A stretch of DNA of 64,000 nt from Cepaea nemoralis (lineage: Eukaryota; Mollusca; Gastropoda; Stylommatophora; Helicidae). Shown piece after piece: positions 32,880 to 44,179 of this stretch. The stretch covers positions 124,001 through 188,000 of the forward strand of contig JACEFZ010028139.1 of NCBI GenBank assembly GCA_014155875.1, written 5' to 3'. Made by a program: the position numbers and the translations under genes. Positions within the stretch are counted from its first letter, which is position 1. Every line of letters starts with the position of its first letter. The notes below the pieces were generated by a model. That model ran no database searches and was not told the DNA's origin. It saw nothing but the letters and a program-made list of their open reading frames with translations.

Positions 32880-33640
32880 ATTTGTGCAGTAATCTTCTAT
32901 TGCTACAAAAATCTGTACAAGGTCTATAGAATCTTTCTTGACCATTACTGATGTGAGCATTGAGTTAAATATGGCTGACAGTGAAAGTCACTTCTGCTGT
33001 GGGGCATCAAGTCACATCAGCCAGCTGCCTTCCTCTGTTTGATGCCATTCTTGTCAGTGGATGTTGAGAAACTTTTCCATGGCTGGCACTCATTGGATTG
33101 TTGTGCAGGTCTGGACACTGGCAGTTCTCATTGACGTTTGGGTTTAAAACATATTTTGACTTCAATGCTTTTTGTTTTCCACACATATTTCCCTGCAACA
33201 GCTTTCTTCATTTGATTACTTTGTATAGTTTACTATAGTTTTTTGCGTGTGAACACCTAATATGAGATTTTTCTGGCTAATTTCCCAAGAATGTTGCCAT
33301 AATATTTTCTTTGTGACGTCATAATTTAGCTACATTCAGTCTTTCCTCTCCTACATTGTGATGTTAAAGTACTTTATGGTCTGTTTATGTAGTGACATAA
33401 TCTCTGTTTTTGTCTACCTCCCTCTCTCTCTGCTACTAGACGGTCAAAGAGATGTGTCGTGGGCGTGGAGGTGTTAAACTCTTGACTGCGTGCAGGCAAT
33501 CCACTGTAGCCCACAAAGGTGTCTATTTATTGATATGTACAGTCAATGCCACTAATAGGTCACAGGTTGTTTCATTGGATGCTTTCTGTCTTCATTTCAA
33601 TGAAAACACACATTCAGACTGTCCTCTGTGTTGGATATAA
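32880..33640. other. Intron, nothing recognised
   Basis: AT-rich with a TC-rich stretch near 33415-33440. No supported gene. Confidence 0.4.
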
Positions 33641-33647
33641 CCATCCA

Positions 33648-34240
33648 TCATGTGCCATGCCGATAAGCGGGGACAGTCATGATTTGCCACCTCACTCTAT
33701 CACCAGAATCATGGATCAGATCCGTGTTTCTGTCTCGACCATGCCGCATGGCCAAGCCATCCAGGTATTTACTTCTCGGTCTTCCCCTTGGTCTCTTCCC
33801 TTTGATCTTGCCAGTTGTCACCAAGTTCTCCAATTCATTTCTTCTCATAACATGCCCAAAAACAATTTTGACTGACTACGTCAAATGACTCTAATCTCCC
33901 AGGAATGCTACCTGGTCAAAAAAGCACGCTAAAGTCGATGTGTTGGCCTACGGGTTTCGGCCCAAGGGCGCATAACAGACACACCGCAATCACATCTGAA
34001 AAAACACTCCGGATGAATGAAAAGAAGAAATGACTCTAATCAGTTTACGGTCTTCATTTGTTTCTTGAAGGACTTGTTCATTGGGTTTTCTGTCTGTCCA
34101 TGGTATTCTTTGCATTTTCCTCAGAAACCGGATTTCTACAGCCATCAGATGTTTTTCAGCTTGTCTGCTCATTGTCCTCACTTCACATCCATTCAAAAAT
34201 ACAGGTCCTATGTATTAGATATGACAGATGGGATCTAGTT
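33648..34240 (-). mobile_element. LINE fragment, family B, interrupted by a SINE
   Basis: Minus strand 33848-33648 gives RRNELENLVTTGKIKGKRPR, GRPRSKYLDGLAMRHG, then RDRNTDLIHDSGDRV. After the SINE (33897-34027) it continues upstream with CEVRTMSRQAEKHLMAVEIR and FLRKMQRIPWTDRK. Best-preserved copy of this family's tail. Confidence 0.85.
33897..34027 (+). mobile_element. LINE-tail SINE, family B subtype, with 14-bp TSD
   Basis: 131 bases flanked by AAATGACTCTAATC at 33883-33896 and 34028-34041. The body (AAGTCGATGTGTTGGCCTAC, GGGCGCATAACAGACACACC) differs from the other SINE copies but matches the 3' tail of the element at 48455-50107. It sits inside a LINE fragment, so it is the younger insertion. 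Confidence 0.92.
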
Positions 34241-34369
34241 TCTGTCCTTTATGGCAGACACAGACAGAAAATATGTCTGGCTACTGACTGACTGACTTAT
34301 TTATTTCTGGTAAAATCTACAGTCAGTATTTATATTTGCTGATCCACTCTTACATTTCTTCTTCCACTT

Positions 34370-34436
34370 CTCTTTCTTCCTTGTCCTCTTCCTCCTCCTC
34401 TTCTTCTTACTCTTCCCCCCCCCCCCCCCCCCCCCT
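34370..34436. repeat. Pyrimidine tract with a long C run
   Basis: CTTCCTCCTCTTC-type stretch followed by about 19 C. A long C run is prone to sequencing-length error. Confidence 0.85.
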
Positions 34437-34625
34437 TTCTTCTGCCTATCATCTGGCAGTGGAGGCCCAAACCCACCCACACCAAGCCCATTGTTGACCT
34501 GTTAATGATTGGCTAAATTGTGCCACTACAGTTGTCTGCAGAATGAGGTAGCCAACCTCAGGACAACCCTCCATAGTCACCTGTAAAGACTTACATTATA
34601 GATGACAGGGTGGAGTCGCCAGTTG
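34437..34625 (+). repeat. Dispersed repeat, family D (diverged copy)
   Basis: CATCTGGCAGTGGAGGCC, AAGCCCATTGTTGACCTGTT and ATGAGGTAGCCAACCTCAG parallel the copies at 43605-43872 and 45700-45965. Confidence 0.6.
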
Positions 34626-34748
34626 TGCTTCTGTTCTATGCATTCTACAGTCAATATGTAGTTATGATTGATCTCCTCAGTTGTAAAACACTTACCTTTT
34701 CCTGCCAGATGTTAGAATAGTTAGCAAAGCAACAAATAAAATAAATCC

Positions 34749-34894
34749 CCCCGGGAAGGTTAACCTGGTCAACAAATGCCCGCAGAAGTCGGATGTGTCG
34801 GCCTAACGGCGCAAGAACGCAGCTCTGCTGTAAACAGGCACAACGCAATCACATCCGAAAAAAAAAAAACTCCGGATGAACGAAGAAGAAGAAG
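34749..34894 (+). mobile_element. LINE-tail SINE, family A, with TSD
   Basis: About 146 bases starting at a C run then GGGAAGGTTAACCTGGTCAA, ending GAAGAAGAAG. Flanked by AATAAATCC (34740-34748, 34895-34903). ACATCCG and CCGGATG near its end can pair around an A run. Confidence 0.85.
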
Positions 34895-35624
34895 AATAAA
34901 TCCTATACAATTAGAGGTCCCATGTTTGTCATTTTATTACTTTGATTAGTTTACTATTGATTTTTGTTTTCCACACACATTTTCATAAAGTATATCCTTA
35001 GCACAATACAGTTATTTTTGTAATCAATATCTGCCTTGGGATAGCTTTATTCTTTTAGTCTAGGTTATAATTCATTTGAAATTGCCTTCTTCTGAATTGT
35101 TTATTTCCTATGTTCTTGCTACAGTGTTTTGTGTCTCCATAATTGAAATTTGTTTTCTTTCATTTGCCCCATATGTTTTCTCGGTGTAGAATCTCTGTAT
35201 AGTCAGTTTGCTTGTGTTCATATATGCTTCTGGAAATACATGCAAGTGATCTGGTAAAGTTGCCCAATTTGGGGACGCTTCACATTTATAGGATGTCTTC
35301 AGTGCAGCTAATCATAGCCTGTCTTAACTTGGGCACTTGCCACTGTCTCTGGCCCAGCCGAGCATGGTTACATCTTCCAGCAGCATGTAGCCTCCTGCTG
35401 ACATAGCCAGCAAGACTGACCAGACGAGTATGTGGTTGAAGATTTACAGGAGGTTATACATCTCAACTGGTCACATGTTTATGTGGTGTGTCCTCACACT
35501 TGCGTTCAGTGTATTATAATCACTATTGGTTACACATAAAATAAAGTTTTGCTTTGGTATTTCTTGAGTACTCTTCTGTGGTGTTTATAAATGGATATTA
35601 CATTAGACCCTGTTGTCCCTTCAG

Positions 35625-35808
35625 TGCCAAGCATGCCACCTCCACCTAGCAACATTACCATTGCCCATCCTCTACTGATGAGGCAGGGTGATGCCCATTC
35701 CGTGAGAGTCCACCGTGGCGGCAGACAGAGGATGAGAACACTGCCAACAGTACATGTCAACCTGAACCCTGCCACCAGACAACCAAACACACCTGTTATT
35801 CTGCAACG
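35625..35808 (+). CDS. HUWE1: HUWE1 exon 17 of window
   Basis: Acceptor TCCCTTCAG before 35625, donor CAACG|GTAAAA after 35808; phase 1 in, phase 2 out. Encodes PSMPPPPSNITIAHPLLMRQ, a basic Gly/Arg patch (HRGGRQRMRTL), then PTVHVNLNPATRQPNTPVILQR. Human has PPSPGNIPTTHPLMVRH, SQRTLRQL and [20 protein letters not shown]. Central conserved block of HUWE1. Confidence 0.95.
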
Positions 35809-36069
35809 GTAAAACATTGTTTTCTCTCTCATCTTTGCTTGCTAGTCATATTTCATCTTAATAGCGAGTTAGTACTAACTTGACTCTTATTATTGAAATG
35901 TTTTTCAGTCATGAAAATTTGTACCATTTGTAAAGTTAGATATTAAAGTTTGCTAATGTTATTACAATGTGTATATTTATAGAGTCACTAAGAGTGTAAT
36001 TACTACATGGAGATGACACTAATCAAAGCATAACTTCAGTACATAAGTCTTTACACAGTATGCACTGTT

Positions 36070-36340
36070 ATACATGTGTATGGAGCTACAGTTGCTCACT
36101 GGTCAGTATGATGGCCTGCCAAGACAGTGGTCTCAGTTCAGTCCCCAGCAGAGGCAGGATTTGTGGCCAACCAGCAAGTTCGAAGGCTCTTGGGTTGAAC
36201 TAGCCACATCAACATGGACATTAAATATGCTTCCAACATTTTCTCAGAAGGAGGGTGATGAGTAAGGGAATTGGCCACCATATCTCACATGTCATGGCCT
36301 ATAATATGTGTAGGCTGAATATTCTGGAAAAGGCCGGCAA
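36070..36340 (+). repeat. Degraded tRNA-derived SINE-like stretch
   Basis: GTTGCTCACTGGTCAGTATG and CAGTTCAGTCCCCAGCAG lie at A-box/B-box-like spacing. Weak; listed only as a possibility. Confidence 0.35.
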
Positions 36341-36512
36341 ATAGTGCTCAACTGAAGTGTGGATTATAATATAGCTGAAGGTCTGTGCCTCACTGGAAGC
36401 TTCCAGGCAGAAGAAACAGCCAGCCAGAAAACTCTTTTCTAGCCTAGACCATGTTCATGTTTTCCAGAGATATTTCACAGTTGATGAACATAATGTCTGT
36501 TCTGCAAGTTTT

Positions 36513-37150
36513 GTGCAGATTGTGTGTTTCATGTCATTGATGCTATAAATGTGCAGATTGTGTGTTTTATGTCATTGATGCTATAAATGTGCAGATTGTG
36601 TGTATATGTCATTGATGCTATAAATGTGCAGATTGTGTGTTTCATGTCATTGATGCTATAAATGTGCAGATTGTGTGTTTCATGTCATTGATGCTATAAA
36701 TGTGCAGATTGTGTGTTTCATGTCATTGATGCTATAAATGTGCAGATTGTGTATATGTCATTGATGCTATAAATGTGCAGATTGTGTGTTTTATGTCATT
36801 GATGCTATAAATGTGCAGATTGTATGTTTTATGTCATTGATGCTATAAATGTGCAGATTGTGTGTATATGTCATTGATGCTATAAATGTGCAGATTGTGT
36901 GTTTCATGTCATTGATGCTATAAATGTGCAGATTGTGTGTTTCATGTCATTGATGCTATAAATGTGCAGATTGTGTGTTTCATGTCATTGATGCTATAAA
37001 TGTGCAGATTGTGTGTTTGATGTCCTTGACGCTATAAATGTGCAGATTGTGTGTTTGATGTCCTTGATGCTATAAATGTGCAGATTGTATGTTTGGTTTG
37101 ATGTCATTGATGCTATAATTGTGCAGATTGTGTGTTTGATGTCATTGATG
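36513..37150. repeat. 38-bp tandem array before exon 18, ~17 copies
   Basis: Unit GTGCAGATTGTGTGTTT, CATGTCATTGATGCTATAAAT. The last, diverged unit runs into the exon 18 acceptor: GTCATTGATGCTCTACATATGCACAG. Each unit thus ends in a GTGCAG that resembles the true CACAG acceptor. Confidence 0.95.
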
Positions 37151-37166
37151 CTCTACATATGCACAG

Positions 37167-37326
37167 ACTGCTTGGACCTTCTACTGCTGCTGAGATACTT
37201 CAGTTAACTAGCTCACTGAGCACCCAAAACTCTGGTACAACTGGCCCCACCAGAGTAGTCCTGGCTGGTGACAACCTGAATCTCATTCAGCGACCTGAGG
37301 ATGATTTGTTTGAAGAACTTTTCCAG
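37167..37326 (+). CDS. HUWE1: HUWE1 exon 18 of window: LLGPS block
   Basis: Acceptor CATATGCACAG before 37167, donor TTCCAG|GTAAAA after 37326; phase 2 in (split CGA), phase 0 out. Encodes RLLGPSTAAEILQLTSSL, RVVLAGDNLNLI and PEDDLFEELFQ. Human reads RLLGPSAAADILQLSSSL, RLLVGNDDVHII and DDELLDDFF. The intron end just before it is a 38-bp tandem array whose unit resembles this acceptor. Confidence 0.96.
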
Positions 37327-38436
37327 GTAAAAATGTTTATTGAGTGAAAATTCTGTTTGTTCTGACAGTGAAAGGAAGGCATACTTTAAGAGATAGGCAG
37401 TTTGCTTAACAATTGAACACATTATGGCATCAGGAGGAAGACATACCTCAGTATTCAGTAAATTTGTTAAAATCTGCAACTATTTTGACAGCAAATGAAA
37501 GGCACACTAGAAAGAGTGGAACAATTTGCTAAAAATTGTGAGAATCGTGAAATAAATCAGGACATCACACTAGCATTTCTTGTTTTGTTTTTGTTGATTT
37601 TGTAAAGACATTTATACATTCAGTGTTTTGCCTTTGCTTTCTGAATGGTCGATGCTCATATGTTGGGATTGTGCCCTGAGCCACAGGCATCAACCCTGAA
37701 ATAATGAGATGGCTTATTTTAAGAGAGATAATTTATTAGTTGCTACTATTTAAATCCAATCCAGTACACTCAGGGTGTCAAAATATATGTCGCTATGTTT
37801 AAAACAGTTCATTTCCTGAGGAATTGAAATGTGTGTCACACTGTTACCTATGAATTATGGGGCAAGCATGAAATTAGTAGGAAATATAATGTTATCAAGG
37901 TGTACTCATACCTTGTGAGAAGGTAAATGCAAATTGTGGAAACATTGGAAGAATGAAGAGTTTGGACATGGGGAAAATATAGGGAAAATGAAGACTTTAG
38001 TTTATTAGTTTGTCGTCATATTATTCTTATTTCACATTAGCCCATTCAGTCCATAAGTGCTGGACTATCCCTCCTTGATATTTCCCTCAGTTTGCTGCAG
38101 TCAACGACACCAGTTGTGTTGTTTGACAGTTCTTTGTTGACTCCCTGCATAGTGTTGCTGTCTGGCCTTACCTTTTTTCACTTGATGTACTTGCAGTCTG
38201 GTCAGGGTTGCAGATTCACGGTAATCTTTTCATTCATTTGATCACCCTGCCTCTCTGAAGACATCGAGTGTGTCAGCCTGGTCAATTGCTTGTCCGTTTT
38301 CTACAGTAGCCCAAAGATACACATGATGAGAAAGATGGAATAGAAAGTTTCACAATTTATTTCTGGTAAGACCATCTAGAATTCAAATAGATGAGGTTGT
38401 GCCTAATTTCTCTGGTGCTTGTACACTTTATTTCAG
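37327..38436. other. Intron, nothing recognised
   Basis: AT-rich; 38040-38260 has a composition like other reverse-strand LINE tails but no readable motif. Confidence 0.4.
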
Positions 38437-38560
38437 GATCCATACACCGATGCAGGGTCATCTGGCACAGGGGCACTTGGCTGTGTCCCGTCAACACTGA
38501 CTCGCTGGACTGAGGAGGCAAAACCACTGGATGGAGACAGCGTGCATGACCTCGTTACAA
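38437..38560 (+). CDS. HUWE1: HUWE1 exon 19 of window: LTRWTEE block
   Basis: Acceptor TTTATTTCAG before 38437, donor ACAA|GTCAGT after 38560; phase 0 in, phase 1 out. Encodes DPYTDAGSSGTGALGCVPST, LTRWTEEAKPLDGDSVHDLV. Human has [30 protein letters not shown]. A tandem repeat of about 60 bp starts within 200 bases downstream. Confidence 0.96.
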
Positions 38561-38734
38561 GTCAGTTGTGTATTTATTTTGAAATAGTGTTTCTATTTTA
38601 ACACATCGCTGTTAATCACTACTTGAAGCATTTGTGCAGTTTCATGTTTTGTCACTAATTCCCGTTCAAATATGAAGGTAATTAAACTTTCTTTAGCAAT
38701 GTTGTCACCAGTGACAAGTATGTGCATTCTCTTG

Positions 38735-39660
38735 TGGTATTGAGACTCCGTGATCATGATTATTTCAGTGTACTGACAAATGTGTGTGATCTCTTGTGGC
38801 ATTGAGACTCAATGATCATGATTATTTCAGTGTGCTGACATGTGTGTGTAATCTCTTGTGGCATTGATGAGTCTTATTGATCCTGATTATTTCAGTGTGC
38901 TGACATGTGTGTGCAATCTCTTGTGGCATTGATGAGTCTCATTGATCCTGATTATTCAGTGTGCTGACATGTGTGTGTAATCTCTTGTGGCATTGAGACT
39001 CAATGATCATGATTATTTCAGTGTGCTGACATGTGTGTGTAATCTCTTGTGGCATTGAGACTCAATGGTCATGATTATTTCAGTGTTCTGACAAATGTGT
39101 GTAATCTCTTGTGGCATTGATGAGTCTCATTGATCATGATTATTTCAGTGTTCTGACGTGTGTAATCTCTTGTGGCATTGATGAGTCTCATTGATCGTGA
39201 TTATTTCAGTGTGCTGACGTGTGTGTGTGATCTCTTGTGGCATTGATGAGTCTCAGTGATCATGATTATTTCAGTGTGCTGGCAAATGCGTGTTATCTCT
39301 TGTGGCATTGAGACTCAGTGATCATGATTATTTCAGTGTGCTGACGTGTGTGTAATCTCTTGTGGCATTGATGAGTCTCAGTGATCATGATTATTTCAGT
39401 GTGCTGACGTGTGTGTGTGATCTCTTGTGGCATTGATGAGTCTCAGTGATCATGATTATTTCAGTGTGCTGACGTGTGTGTGTGATCTCTTGTGGCATTG
39501 ATGAGTCTCATTGATCATGATTATTTCAGTGTGCTGACAAATGCGTGTTATCTCTTGTGGCATTGAGACTCAGTGATTATGATTATTTCAGTATGCTGGC
39601 GTGTGTGTAATCTCTTGTGGCATTGATGAGTCTCTGTGATAAAGATTATTTCAGTGTGTA
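38735..39660. repeat. ~60-bp tandem array after exon 19, ~15 copies
   Basis: Unit elements are ATGATTATTTCAGTGTGCTG, ACATGTGTGTGTAATCTC and TTGTGGCATTGA, with or without an extra TGAGTCTCA. Each unit carries TTATTTCAG, identical to the exon 19 acceptor core (TTATTTCAG at 38428-38436). Confidence 0.93.
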
Positions 39661-40180
39661 AGGGATGTATTTCCTTGCTATTCCATTTTATCCTCATCTC
39701 GCTTAAAGATAAATCTTATCGGTGGAAGCGGTCTAAGAGTTTTTCTGTGCAAAGAATTGTGCCCAGATCAATTTCAGGTCACTATATTTGAGTCAACAGG
39801 TGTATGTAAAGTCAATTAGTCACAAAATCCAGTATCAGATCTGTGATATAGACTAAAGTTATATTTCAACATAACATTAGGTACAATTTTTAATGTACTT
39901 GGAAGGCAAAAACATTTAATTGAAACTCACATCAAAGTTCTATGATTCTCGAATACAATTTTACTACCAACAGTTATTTGAAGTTCATTGAACATGTTTT
40001 AGAATGTATCACAAAAACAAAAATCTCTTTACAGGGGTTCACACACACAATGCAAAATTATTGTAACATGATAGTTCTAGTGAAAAGTTAACACATACAA
40101 AGATAGAAGTAGCACGGATATATAACCTACACAGCATTCAGTAGGAATGTATAACACTAAGAAAAGTTAGTGCTTATCCT
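39661..40180. other. Intron, nothing recognised
   Basis: AT-rich sequence without a supported gene or repeat. Confidence 0.4.
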
Positions 40181-40184
40181 CTAC

Positions 40185-40315
40185 AGGACATAGCAGTCAA
40201 CCACAGCATGTTTTAGCTGCTCATGATTCCAGGACAAGTTTACGTTCATAGTTTGCCATTGATTTCTGGACGACCGGTATCTATACCATTTCATAAAAAA
40301 CCAATGCAAGGCGGC
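40185..40315 (-). repeat. tRNA-derived SINE, family M core
   Basis: Plus strand has ACAGGACATAGCAGTCAACC, AGTTTACGTTCATAGTTTGC, CATTGATTTCTGGACGACCG. An intact-order copy that shows what the SINE split by the large LINE looked like. Confidence 0.75.
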
Positions 40316-40633
40316 CTGATATAACACTACAAACCCTATATAAGTATAAAACTGCACAAACCGATGAAGTAGGTAGGGAGCCTGATATGAATTTCTTAAT
40401 TGCATGAAGGACATCCACACAAATATTTCATGTGATATAATATTATACTTACCAGTCGTAATCCAGAACAGTGGAACAGAATACGTCTAGTTTCATTGTA
40501 AAGACATTTTAGGGCACTTAATGAACTCCACTGTTTGACAGGCCAAAGTGAGTAATCTAAATGTATTGAAAGATACTAAGACGCACAAACAACTTACCCC
40601 TACATCAGAAATGGGCAGTCAACGTTTTTACAA

Positions 40634-41510
40634 AAAGAAATACTGGAACATGTATTAACTGGAAAGATGAGTGGTAAAAAAAGATTAAGGAAGGCAGCAA
40701 AAGAAGATTCTTGACCATCTGGAAAAAGAGCGGATGAATTAAGATATATTGTTGATGACATATTGTGGAGAAATTTACACCAGTTGGCAAGGCACTTGAT
40801 GATGATGTTGATGACTGAAATAAAGAAAGCTGAAGTAATTAATTCTTTGTAGTTGTTTCTTGCCATATGGGCAATATTTTCTTGTTTGTGAATATACATA
40901 CACAAAATGCTTTACGATATATTGTGTGCTTACATTTGGTCTCTTTTATCAGTATATTTATGTTTTTCTCTGTTAGTATTGAAGCCACCCCTTATTGAAC
41001 ATGGCCCATATGGGCAATATTTTCTTGTTTGTGAATATACATACACAAAGTGCTTTACGATATATTGTGTGCTTACATTTGGTCTCTTTTATCAGTATAT
41101 TTATGTTTTTCTCTGTTAGTATTGAAGTGTTATATGAACATGTATTAACTGGAAAGATGAGTGGTAAAAAAGATTAAGGAAGACTGCAAAAGAAGATACT
41201 TGACCATCTGGAAAAAAGAGCGGATGAATTAAGATATATTGTTGATGACATATTGTGGAGAAATTTACACCAGTTGGCAAGGCACTTGATGATGATGTTG
41301 ATGACTGAAATAAAGAAAGCTGAAGTAATTCTTACTGCTTATATGGTTCAATCAACCTCTAATTAATTCTTTGTAGTTGTTTCTTGCCATATGGGCAATA
41401 TTTTCTTGTTTGTGAATATACATACACACAGTGCTTTACGATATATTGTGTGCTTACATTTGGTCTCTTTTATCAGTATATTTATGTTTTTCTCTGTTAG
41501 TATTGAAGCC
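40634..41510 (+). repeat. Local duplication of intron end and exon 20 start
   Basis: Block L (a family C LINE tail, ..CACCAGTTGGCAAGGCACTTG..) occurs at 40634-40869 and 41137-41390. Block R (GGGCAATATTTTCTTGTTTG to TTCTCTGTTAG) occurs at about 40870-40976, 41012-41119 and 41395-41500. The first R copy carries 23 bases of exon 20, the second 9, and the third joins the real exon. Confidence 0.93.
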
Positions 41511-41664
41511 ACCCCTTATTGAAGAGTTGGTGAGGAAGAGAGAACAGGAACTTGCAGAGAGGAAGGAGAAAAGGAAAAAGAATTCAGAGACGTCAATGGC
41601 TGCCGATGAAAAGAAAGAGACGCAAGGCGAGGCTAAGAGTTCTGCCAGCAGCAGCTTTTCCGTG
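41501..41664 (+). CDS. HUWE1: HUWE1 exon 20 of window: charged helix
   Basis: Acceptor CTCTGTTAG before 41501, donor GTG|GTAGGT after 41664; phase 1 in, phase 0 out. Encodes ILKPPLIEELVRKREQELAE and RKEKRKKN, then Lys/Glu/Ser-rich sequence. Human continues from LTRWTEE into ..[21 protein letters not shown], a long charged helix. The intron end and first bases of this exon are present as two broken upstream copies (acceptor-like ends at 40976 and 41119). Confidence 0.92.
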
Positions 41665-43290
41665 GTAGGTTTCAAACCAGTAACACAAATCAGAACTGTT
41701 TCAGAATCAACCTTTGACTGACTGGTAAATGTAATCAGAAGTAGAGAAGCAAACCTGAATACATACTTAGCTTGCATAACTGCACCACTTTTCCACATAT
41801 CTTGACCAAAATAAAGCTCATGTATTGTAATTCCAGCTTTTGCAATCCCATGTCAAGGAGTGCCTGCCATTTGTTGACTCCATGAGCTCTGTGTGCAGTC
41901 AGCCAGACATTCATCTTGTTAACAAGGTTGGAATGATTTGGTGTCAAATGCAGGTTGTATGGGGTCGGTTGAAAATCTGTTCAACTTCCTACGTAGAGTC
42001 TTTTTACAGGCCACATTGTAAGGGCCAGAATGCTGCTCATCAGCATTCTGTGCCTGTGCTTTAGATGGAACTTAAAATCATCTTCGATGCTTCACAGTAA
42101 ACCTCTGACGTGCTCTCCGATGTCAGTTCGTTGCCCTTCTAAAATAATAAGGCAACACAAAAGTTTCTTGAATTTCTTGAGTACACCAATTGTTTGCACT
42201 GTTACTACTTCTCTGCACTTAGGAAATGAACCTTTTGTCTCACCTCAAGTCAGTATTCTGTTGAAGAATTCATCTCCTTTCTGGGAATGGTAGATTAACG
42301 TGAAAGCTGAGAACATGCTTTGAGCTTCGTGAATATTAGTTGTTTTGATGCCCACCATTCACAGGACTTGTAACCCAGCCTCTCTGTGACTAGACTAGAC
42401 CTTGAAATTTGAGGAAATGCAGCATGAAGATCTGAAACAATCAAATGATGTATTTCACTTGGTCAGCTATTTCCATGAATTCATTGAGTGTTGTCACTGA
42501 GTGCCATCAATACCTCCTATATCATACAGATCTGTCCGTATACATGAGTTTCATGTACCTATTGCTGAACACATCACATGTCTGACAATAGATCATGGTG
42601 TTACTGGATCTTTTGTTTGTTGAAAAACAAATCGCAGCACAAACCTAACAGTTTGTGGAAGTGGCGATGACAGTTTGAAACGGTTGAACATTTGTAGGTA
42701 ATGTAGCAAGACAACACAACACTGGTCGCCGCAGCAAGTCAACCCCTGTGTTGTTTGACTATAAACCACTCAGTCATCACAGCTGGATTTTGGAATAGCT
42801 CTTGTTCTTCTGATCTTAATCAGCTGTTGTGGTATGTGAAAAATTGTATTTGATCACAAACAATTTTGCAGTGAAAAGAATTTTGTGTGATTTTTCTCTT
42901 CGTTTTTATGCCAATTGTTTTACATGATGGAAGCAATGCACACTTGAAGTCAAATGTGGTTTATTATGTTCTGACCACTTTCCTTTAATAATACCAACTC
43001 TGTGTAGTTAGCCAGATGGAATACATCAGTATACACAGCTAGCTAGCTAAGCAGCTAGCCTTGCTGGTTGCTTCAGTTGAATGATGCTGGAAGCTTGCTG
43101 ACTTCCGTGATGTTAGTAAAAATTAACCCTCTTTTGTGTAATGTGGTGGGCAATGTATTTGGCTTTAGCAACTACTTCAGTTTTTTTGTAAACATTAAGG
43201 CTTTCCCATTGTCGCTTGTGATGTGAGCACAAAGATGTGCTATAAGTGCACAAGCACTCTTTGACATCACTAATGTGAACACACTGTTAC
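41665..43290. other. Intron, nothing recognised
   Basis: No conserved ORF or clear repeat; the longest open frames show no motif. Confidence 0.4.
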
Positions 43291-43292
43291 TT

Positions 43293-43460
43293 TTATAGCA
43301 GTATATGAATCTATGACACATTATCAGTGCTGTCCTGGGCAAGAATGACATGTGCTGTCCATTTTATGACAGCCTTGGCCTGGGCTACTATATGCCTGAA
43401 GAGTTTGAAAAAAATATCTGAGCATGTACCGCATCTCGGTTTTCAATGTAAACAATGTTT
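43293..43460 (+). repeat. Dispersed repeat, family E, copy 1
   Basis: TATAGCAGTATATGAATCTA, GACAGCCTTGGCCTGGGCTA and GAGCATGTACCGCATCTC recur at 45966-46132 in the same order. Confidence 0.85.
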
Positions 43461-43604
43461 TTGGTTTATATTGAAAACTATATGACTTTTCCTACGATCC
43501 ATCTAAAAATGTGAAAGTTTAGCAAGACAAAAAAAAATGAACAGCATAGAGGTAATGTGTGACACTGCAACTGAAATGTCCCGTCCCGAACCATCCCCAA
43601 GGGT

Positions 43605-43872
43605 AGGGTTGTGCTTCTAGTCTGTTGTCATCTGCCAGTGGAGTGTAGACCAACCAGCAACCCCTGCCCAGCCCGTTGTAGACTTGTTCATGATTGGTTG
43701 GGTTCTACAGCCAAGTTGTTGATGGCATGAGGTAGCCAGTCTCACACCAACCCCCTATAGTCATCTCTTAGACACGCAATGTTGTAGGTGACACAGTGTT
43801 CTCTGTCCCCTTTATATGCCCCAGTAACATATCGGGAAAGGTAATGGTTAATGACATCAATCAATCAATCAG
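43605..43872 (+). repeat. Dispersed repeat, family D, copy 1
   Basis: About 265 bases from GTTGTGCTTCTAGTCTGTTG through CAGCCCGTTGTAGACTTGTT to CAGTAACATATCGGGAAAGG. It ends in an ATCAATCAATCAATC tail, as expected for a retroposed SINE. It matches 45700-45965 closely. Confidence 0.85.
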
Positions 43873-44105
43873 GTGCCTTCTCCACAATAAAGGTTGGCTG
43901 CAATGGATCTCCAACATGGTCTCTCGCCCTGACTGTACATTCTGTAAGATTGCTGTTCATCTATCTCTTGATGTTATCTTCCCACTTGTATCATTGTCTA
44001 CCTCTTGCTCGCTTGCCTTCAACCTTACCCTCTAGTATTGGGTTTTATAAAAGTGTTATGTCTTTTAAAGTTGCTGAAAAATTTCACTTGCCTCATTTTT
44101 ATTAA
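43870..44105 (-). mobile_element. LINE C-terminal tail fragment
   Basis: Minus strand reads EGKVEGKRARGRQ then WEDNIKR, the basic tail of a LINE ORF2, with stops. A plus-strand relative at 50370-50510 reads LEEKIEGKRVRGRH. Confidence 0.6.
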
Positions 44106-44179
44106 TGACATGCTAGTGGGTTAATTTAATGTGTATTTTGATTTGTTTATTTGGCTGGGTACAACATACTTGCTCTTGC

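Noticed and set aside
41454..41798. Minus-strand ORF opposite exon 20
   Set aside because: Shadow of the Lys/Glu-rich exon (its Ser/Phe/Leu-rich complement).
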